Source of the DNA: CAYLZW01 sp964388085
GTDB lineage: Bacteria > Myxococcota > UBA727 > CAYLZW01
Direction: 5' to 3'
Length of the DNA stretch: 41,652 nucleotides
Assembly: GCA_964388085.1 (NCBI GenBank)
Contig: CAYLZW010000016.1
Coordinates: forward strand, 1-41,652
A program made the position numbers and the translations under genes. The notes under the pieces were generated by a model. It was given only the letters and a program-made list of their open reading frames with translations, made no database searches and was not told the origin of the DNA. Below are positions 39,405 to 41,652 of the stretch, piece after piece. The first letter of the stretch is position 1. Each line of letters starts with the position of its first letter.

Positions 39405-40883
39405 TCAGTAGTGGAGGGTGGCCAGGACCATCGTCTCGTTGCTCAGGTACGAGAGGTTCAGACCGCCGCTGACCGCGTTCGTAGCCCGCCAGTCGAGGTT
39501 GTTGTTGATGCCGAAGCTCAACCAGTCGAGCATGAAGTAGGAGAGCCTGGCGCCGACGTCGGTGTGCGCATCCAGGCGGGCCAGGTTCGGGTTGTCCGTG
39601 ATCGTCTGCGCGTTGCCGTCGATGACGACTGGCTGCTCCTGACCGAACTGCAGCAGGCTGAAGCCCGCGAAGACGCCGAGCACGAACTTGGCGCCGATGG
39701 CCTGGTCGAAGCGGACGTAGACGCGGTTGTTCTCGAGGTACTGATACAGCGGGGCCGGCCGGATCTCACGGTTCAGGCCGCCCGCGAGGCGCGTCGTCGG
39801 CGTGATCGCCCAACGCAGCTCCGCCTGACCGGCCACGCCGATGATCGTCGCCGACGCGATGCCCACGTTGCCGCCGGTCACGGTGTCGACGATGAGCGGG
39901 TTCTGGTAGCCGATGGAGACGAGGCCGGAGAGCTTCGGCGTCATCTGGCCCATGATGCCGATCCGGATGCCGACCGGGAAGCTGTCCGGGTTGATGTCGT
40001 TCCGGTCGAACGGGTACGTGTTCCAGGCGGCGCCGACCTCTGCGAAGACGCCGGTCTTCGGCAAGAAGCGGTAGTCCGCGCGCAACGACGCGCCGTGGCT
40101 CATCTGATCGAAGCCACCCTCTCGCACGATCGGGGAGGCGACGTCGCCGAAGAAGCCGAAGTTCGGGTCGAACCACTTCTCGAAGCCGAAGTTGTACGCC
40201 AGGCGAAAGCGCAGCGTGCCGCCGCCGGGGCGGTAGCCGACGCCGATGCCGAGATCATTCCGCAGGCGGTTGAAGATCGTGCCGAGGGCGACCACGCCGG
40301 CGTCGTTGTTCGAGGAGAACACGTTGCTCGCGGCGAAGTTGAACATCCCGCCACGGTTGACGTCGAGGGTGCCGCGCACGGCCGCCTGGTAGAGCAGCCA
40401 GTTCGCGTTGGCCGCGCCGCCGAACACGTTCGGCAAGAAGCCGTAGTCGACGAACGCCGCGCCGTCGAAGGCGATCAGGCTGCCGGGATACTCGAGCTCG
40501 AGGCCGGGCCGGACCCGCGTGACGATGTCACCGGGAAACTCTCCAGCGTCGAGGTCGAACGGCACCGCGTAGGGGTTCGTGTCGAAACCGGCGCCCACGT
40601 CGAGCCGCAGGTGCAGCCGGGAGTTCCCGTCGGCGTCGAGCGCGATGCCGCGCCCCTTCACGCCGCCCGAGCCCGCGGGAGTCGCCTGCTGGAGCTTCGG
40701 TGCGTTGGCGCCCTGATCCTGGCTCGTCTCCAGGTCCTCAGGGACCGCGTCGGCGTCGGGAGCGACGGGCGCCTCCTCCGCGACCGGGGGCACGTCCTGC
40801 GCGATCGCGCTGGAGGCGGCGAGCACGAACGTGAGGGCGAGCGTTGCCTTCGTCAGGCAAGGTGAGCACGAGCGCAGCGTCAC
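39405..40883 (-). CDS. outer-membrane beta-barrel protein of the export block (probable Wzp-type porin)
   Basis: A 492-residue protein. A signal peptide (ATLALTFVLAASSAIAQD, cleavage near 30) is followed by a Pro/Ala/Glu-rich linker. A ~400-residue region of alternating hydrophobic strands and short turns follows, ending in LSNETMVLATLHY with a C-terminal aromatic residue as in outer-membrane barrels. It has the size and position of the barrel partners of short OPX proteins described in myxobacteria; a family search would be needed to prove this. GTG 40883 is chosen for a GGGGAG six bases upstream and a proper signal peptide. It is the first gene of the export operon. Confidence 0.84.
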   Translation of the reverse strand: MTLRSCSPCLTKATLALTFVLAASSAIAQDVPPVAEEAPVAPDADAVPEDLETSQDQGANAPKLQQATPAGSGGVKGRGIALDADGNSRLHLRLDVGAGFDTNPYAVPFDLDAGEFPGDIVTRVRPGLELEYPGSLIAFDGAAFVDYGFLPNVFGGAANANWLLYQAAVRGTLDVNRGGMFNFAASNVFSSNNDAGVVALGTIFNRLRNDLGIGVGYRPGGGTLRFRLAYNFGFEKWFDPNFGFFGDVASPIVREGGFDQMSHGASLRADYRFLPKTGVFAEVGAAWNTYPFDRNDINPDSFPVGIRIGIMGQMTPKLSGLVSIGYQNPLIVDTVTGGNVGIASATIIGVAGQAELRWAITPTTRLAGGLNREIRPAPLYQYLENNRVYVRFDQAIGAKFVLGVFAGFSLLQFGQEQPVVIDGNAQTITDNPNLARLDAHTDVGARLSYFMLDWLSFGINNNLDWRATNAVSGGLNLSYLSNETMVLATLHY

Positions 40884-40941
40884 ACAGGGCTCCCCGCAGC
40901 AAATGGCCCCTCGACGACGAACATCGCCGTGGGCGTCGGGG

Positions 40942-40970
40942 AGGTTAGGACCAGTCCAGGAGCACCGCAA
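40942..40970 (-). promoter_or_regulatory. candidate sigma-70 promoter of the export operon
   Basis: On the minus strand TTGCGG (40970-40965) and TAACCT (40947-40942) are separated by exactly 17 bases. Initiation near 40935 would leave a ~50-base leader before the beta-barrel gene. The -35 is only a partial match (TTGcgg), so this is a moderate prediction. Confidence 0.4.
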
Positions 40971-41107
40971 GATGAAAACCGTGATCGACGCACCATGATG
41001 CACACTCCGGGACACGAGCCCCCCTTCGTGACCCTCCGGACCTGCATCGTTCGCTGATCTGTCGACGACCGGCGGCGCAAAGAGCGCAGCCGGCGGGCCT
41101 CCCGCAC

Positions 41108-41133
41108 AAAGAAAACCCCCCGTCGCCGGGGGG
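41108..41133 (-). terminator. rho-independent terminator downstream of the exbD-like gene
   Basis: Six consecutive C and six consecutive G (41116-41133) pair with an extra G-C and a four-base loop. On the minus strand the stem is followed by TTTTCTTT (41115-41108). It separates the ExbD-like gene from the export operon that starts at 40883. Confidence 0.85.
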
Positions 41134-41170
41134 CTTCCTTCGAACAGCAGCAGGCCCGAAGGCCGGACGG

Positions 41171-41652
41171 TCACTCCTCCGCGGGAGCTCCCTCGGCGCC
41201 TTCGACCTCGACCTTCTTCGCGTCGCCGACCGCCAGGCGGATGCGGCTGTAGCCGGCCACCTCGCAGGTATAGAGGACGCGCTTGATGATGTTCATCGAG
41301 GTGCTCTTGTCGGCCTGCACGTTCACGGTCGTCGTCGGATCCTCGGCGGGATCGAGGGCCTCGGCGCGGTTGCCGCCGATGGCCTCGAAGCGCTGCCGCT
41401 GATCGACGAGCTTCTCTTCGAGCTCGGCGATCTTCATGTCGACCTGGTCCGTCACCAGATTCAGGTCGGCGATGATGGCGCCCTCGAAGTAGAGGTTGTT
41501 CTTGCTGTCGATGGCCACGATGGGAACTCGCGTGAGCTCCATGCCGTGCTCGGCCTCGGGCATCTTCAGGTCTTTCGAGACGAAGTTCATCTCGCCGGAG
41601 GCGTTGAAGTTCATCACGAGGAAGATGACGAGCACCATCATCATGTCCACCA
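41171..41652 (-). CDS. ExbD/TolR-like biopolymer transport protein (partial at window edge)
   Basis: About 160 residues of the C-terminal part are visible; the start lies beyond 41652. MDMMMVLVIFLVMNF is the end of the single membrane segment with the Asp used for proton coupling in the ExbB-ExbD/TolQ-TolR family. It is followed by a periplasmic domain with VPIVAIDSKNNLYFEGAIIAD and TSMNIIKRVLYTCEVAGYSRIRLAVG. Myxobacteria have many paralogues, several used in motility or surface functions, so the partner complex is not defined. A strong terminator follows, so it belongs to another operon than the export genes. Confidence 0.9.
   Translation of the reverse strand, partial: VDMMMVLVIFLVMNFNASGEMNFVSKDLKMPEAEHGMELTRVPIVAIDSKNNLYFEGAIIADLNLVTDQVDMKIAELEEKLVDQRQRFEAIGGNRAEALDPAEDPTTTVNVQADKSTSMNIIKRVLYTCEVAGYSRIRLAVGDAKKVEVEGAEGAPAEE

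Overview
The DNA is GC-rich. It carries long minus-strand gene trains with GTG/ATG stop-start overlaps, myxobacterial-type polysaccharide export genes and many small toxin-antitoxin modules. This suggests a myxobacterium or close relative (Myxococcota / old Deltaproteobacteria). That is an inference from gene content; no rRNA or tRNA gene is present to confirm it.

The window is mostly one large surface-polysaccharide (exopolysaccharide/O-antigen-like) locus on the minus strand. Read in the direction of transcription, from high to low coordinates, it begins with an ExbD-like gene cut by the window edge (41.2-41.65 kb) and the export block: outer-membrane beta-barrel, short OPX lipoprotein, Wzc-like co-polymerase/tyrosine kinase and NusG-like antiterminator (35.9-40.9 kb). 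Two toxin-antitoxin pairs follow (MntA/HepT and VapBC, 33.8-35.4 kb). Next is a coupled trio of beta-CASP nuclease, glycosyltransferase 2 and flippase (30.1-33.8 kb). The dTDP-rhamnose genes come next: a MarR-type EPS regulator, rfbA, rfbB, rfbC and rfbD (22.3-28.8 kb). A long glycan-assembly block runs from 5.4 to 22.1 kb: acyltransferase-3/SGNH protein, PhyH-type oxygenase, Wzy-like protein, second flippase, two hexapeptide acyltransferases, two enzyme fusions for CMP-activated nonulosonic-type sugars, a GT-B-like protein, a TupA-like ATP-grasp protein, two GT4 glycosyltransferases and an asparagine-synthase-type amidotransferase. Together these could make dTDP-rhamnose and a CMP-activated acidic sugar, assemble and decorate a repeat unit, flip, polymerise and export it.

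The rhamnose operon is split by plus-strand insertions: a HicAB pair between rfbB and rfbC, and a repeat-bounded block with a small HTH protein and a GxxExxY protein between rfbC and rfbD. The left end (0.15-5.2 kb) is an accessory region with a Fic protein, an MqsA-like/DUF4258 pair, an ImmA/IrrE peptidase with a small partner, and a duplication in which a second fic 5' end is joined to a second asnB 3' end.

The strongest candidate for something undescribed is a ~200-220 nt element present twice (22141-22361 and 28801-28999), lying between or ahead of minus-strand polysaccharide genes. Its ends can pair in a long terminal stem, an internal hairpin shows a compensatory base change, and in one copy the likely ribosome binding site lies in the 3' arm of the stem. 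It may be a cis-regulatory RNA or a MITE-like interspersed repeat; sequence searches would decide.
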